The notes under the pieces are model-generated. The model was not told where the DNA came from and did not search any database. It saw only the letters and a program-made list of their open reading frames with translations. The position numbers were made by a program, and so were the translations under genes. A stretch of DNA of 8,068 nucleotides from Lentisphaeria bacterium. GTDB lineage: Bacteria; Verrucomicrobiota; Lentisphaeria; Victivallales; UBA1829. How positions within the stretch are numbered: the stretch's first letter is position 1; each line of letters opens with the position of its first letter. Below, in pieces: positions 7,535 to 8,068 of this stretch. Where the stretch lies: positions 1 through 8,068 of the forward strand of contig JAFVRL010000211.1 in the NCBI GenBank assembly GCA_017504325.1. The letters run 5' to 3'.

Positions 7535-7903
7535 ATGAAATTAACAGACGATATTGTGCGTGCCATCCAGAAAAGTATTGAGGACAGTTTTGAATCTGTC
7601 TCCGACTTTGCCCGTTTTGCCAATGTAAGTGCAAACACCATCTCCCGGTATCTCAACAAGGAAACAGAATCCATCAAAGAGGATACCTGGAAGAAACTTT
7701 ATCCTCTCATCAAAAATTTTCTTCCTAAAAAGACCTCTTCCCACCACAAACCTCTGGAACTTACCACTGATGAAAAGATCCTTGTGGATGCCTTCAAAGA
7801 TCTCCCTGCCGATGTGCAGAGACAGAAACTTATGGAGATCCTCGAACTGGCAAGAAAAGTCAATAGAAAGAAGGCAAAAGCTCTGGAAGAAAAAGACAAA
7901 TAA
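7535..7903 (+). CDS. Small helix-turn-helix DNA-binding protein
   Basis: A 122-residue protein with a good ribosome site (AGGTGA 7525-7530, four bases before ATG). Residues about 5-60 look like a Cro/CI (XRE)-type HTH: helix DDIVRAIQKSIEDSF, then SVSDFARFANVS, a turn, and a recognition helix SANTISRYLN, followed by a helix rich in aromatic and basic residues (WKKLYPLIKNFLPKK). Residues about 72-122 are helical and charged (DAFKDLPADVQRQKLMEILELARKVNRKKAKALEEKDK) and could be a coiled coil for dimerisation. No ligand-binding or enzymatic domain is visible. It starts 51 bp after glgP with no convincing terminator between, so it may be the third gene of the obg-glgP unit. A regulatory role is inferred from the fold only; its targets are unknown. 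A phage-derived regulator is possible, but no other phage gene is present. Confidence 0.8.
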   Translation: MKLTDDIVRAIQKSIEDSFESVSDFARFANVSANTISRYLNKETESIKEDTWKKLYPLIKNFLPKKTSSHHKPLELTTDEKILVDAFKDLPADVQRQKLMEILELARKVNRKKAKALEEKDK

Positions 7904-7993
7904 CCGCTCCTATATAATGATCTTAAAAAGCGGAACATAACTTTTGAGGGTCGTTTCAAATCGCCATTTATACAACTGGTGCTGAAAAAATAT

Positions 7994-8043
7994 CCGGCAG
8001 ACGGTCTGGAAAATATTTCTGTGACCATCTGCCGGAATTTTTT
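7994..8043. terminator. Strong intrinsic terminator, probably bidirectional
   Basis: CCGGCAGACGGTC (7994-8006) pairs with GACCATCTGCCGG (8023-8035) with a single C/A mismatch. A further GAAA/TTTC pairing (8009-8012 with 8016-8019) caps the stem. TTTTTT follows at 8038-8043 on the + strand. AAAAAA at 7985-7990 gives the matching T-run when read from the other strand. It ends the obg-glgP-HTH unit and may also stop a convergent gene beyond the right edge. Bases 8044-8068 hold no recognisable feature. Confidence 0.85.
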
Positions 8044-8068
8044 AAATATTTCCGGTCTTTTATTCTTC

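Noticed and set aside
7904..8043. Possible small RNA from TATAAT at 7913-7918 to the terminator at 8043
   Set aside because: The -10 word is perfect, but there is no -35 match at 16-18 bases and no extended -10 TG. The CCGCT/AGCGG pairing at 7904-7933 is only 5 bp with a 20 base loop. Nothing else supports a transcript.

Overview
This 8 kb window reads as a compact bacterial chromosome segment. Four coding regions, all on the + strand, fill about 95% of it. They are the tail of a DUF58 protein, a very large TgpA-type membrane transglutaminase, the GTPase Obg followed closely by glycogen phosphorylase, and a small helix-turn-helix protein. The Shine-Dalgarno sequences, sigma70-like promoter and hairpin-plus-T-run terminators are ordinary bacterial ones. 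The proteins suggest a Gram-negative lineage of the PVC group, possibly Lentisphaerota. That rests on a general impression of the GlgP and TgpA sequences and an Obg without the Gram-positive C-terminal domain. It is a guess from recall, not a demonstrated placement.

Layout. (1) Positions 2-643 hold the C-terminal part of a DUF58 protein, cut by the window start. The next gene, 630-3704, overlaps it by 14 bp and encodes a transglutaminase-like protein with seven predicted N-terminal membrane helices, a Cys-His-Asp core and a last helix followed by a DUF4129-like tail. DUF58 plus TgpA-like genes usually follow a moxR AAA+ ATPase gene, which would lie just off the left edge. (2) Positions 3705-3927 are the only long gap between genes. 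It holds a CCGGAAAA repeat/hairpin cluster, a likely rho-independent terminator, a good sigma70-type promoter and an inverted repeat centred on the expected transcription start. (3) obg (3928-5010) and glgP (5027-7483) are 16 bp apart and probably co-transcribed. (4) A 122-residue helix-turn-helix protein (7535-7903) follows 51 bp later and may be the last gene of that unit. A strong, possibly bidirectional terminator (7994-8043) closes the window.

The left unit belongs to the cell envelope (predicted membrane-anchored modification or processing). The right unit joins a ribosome-assembly/growth GTPase to glycogen breakdown and a small putative DNA-binding regulator. I found no tRNA, rRNA, CRISPR array, insertion sequence or prophage signature. 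The less ordinary signals are the dyad at the obg start site, the strong excess of the octamer CCGGAAAA/TTTTCCGG around the transglutaminase gene, the lysine-rich insertions in that protein, and the obg-glgP-HTH gene order. I do not see clear evidence for a wholly new system.
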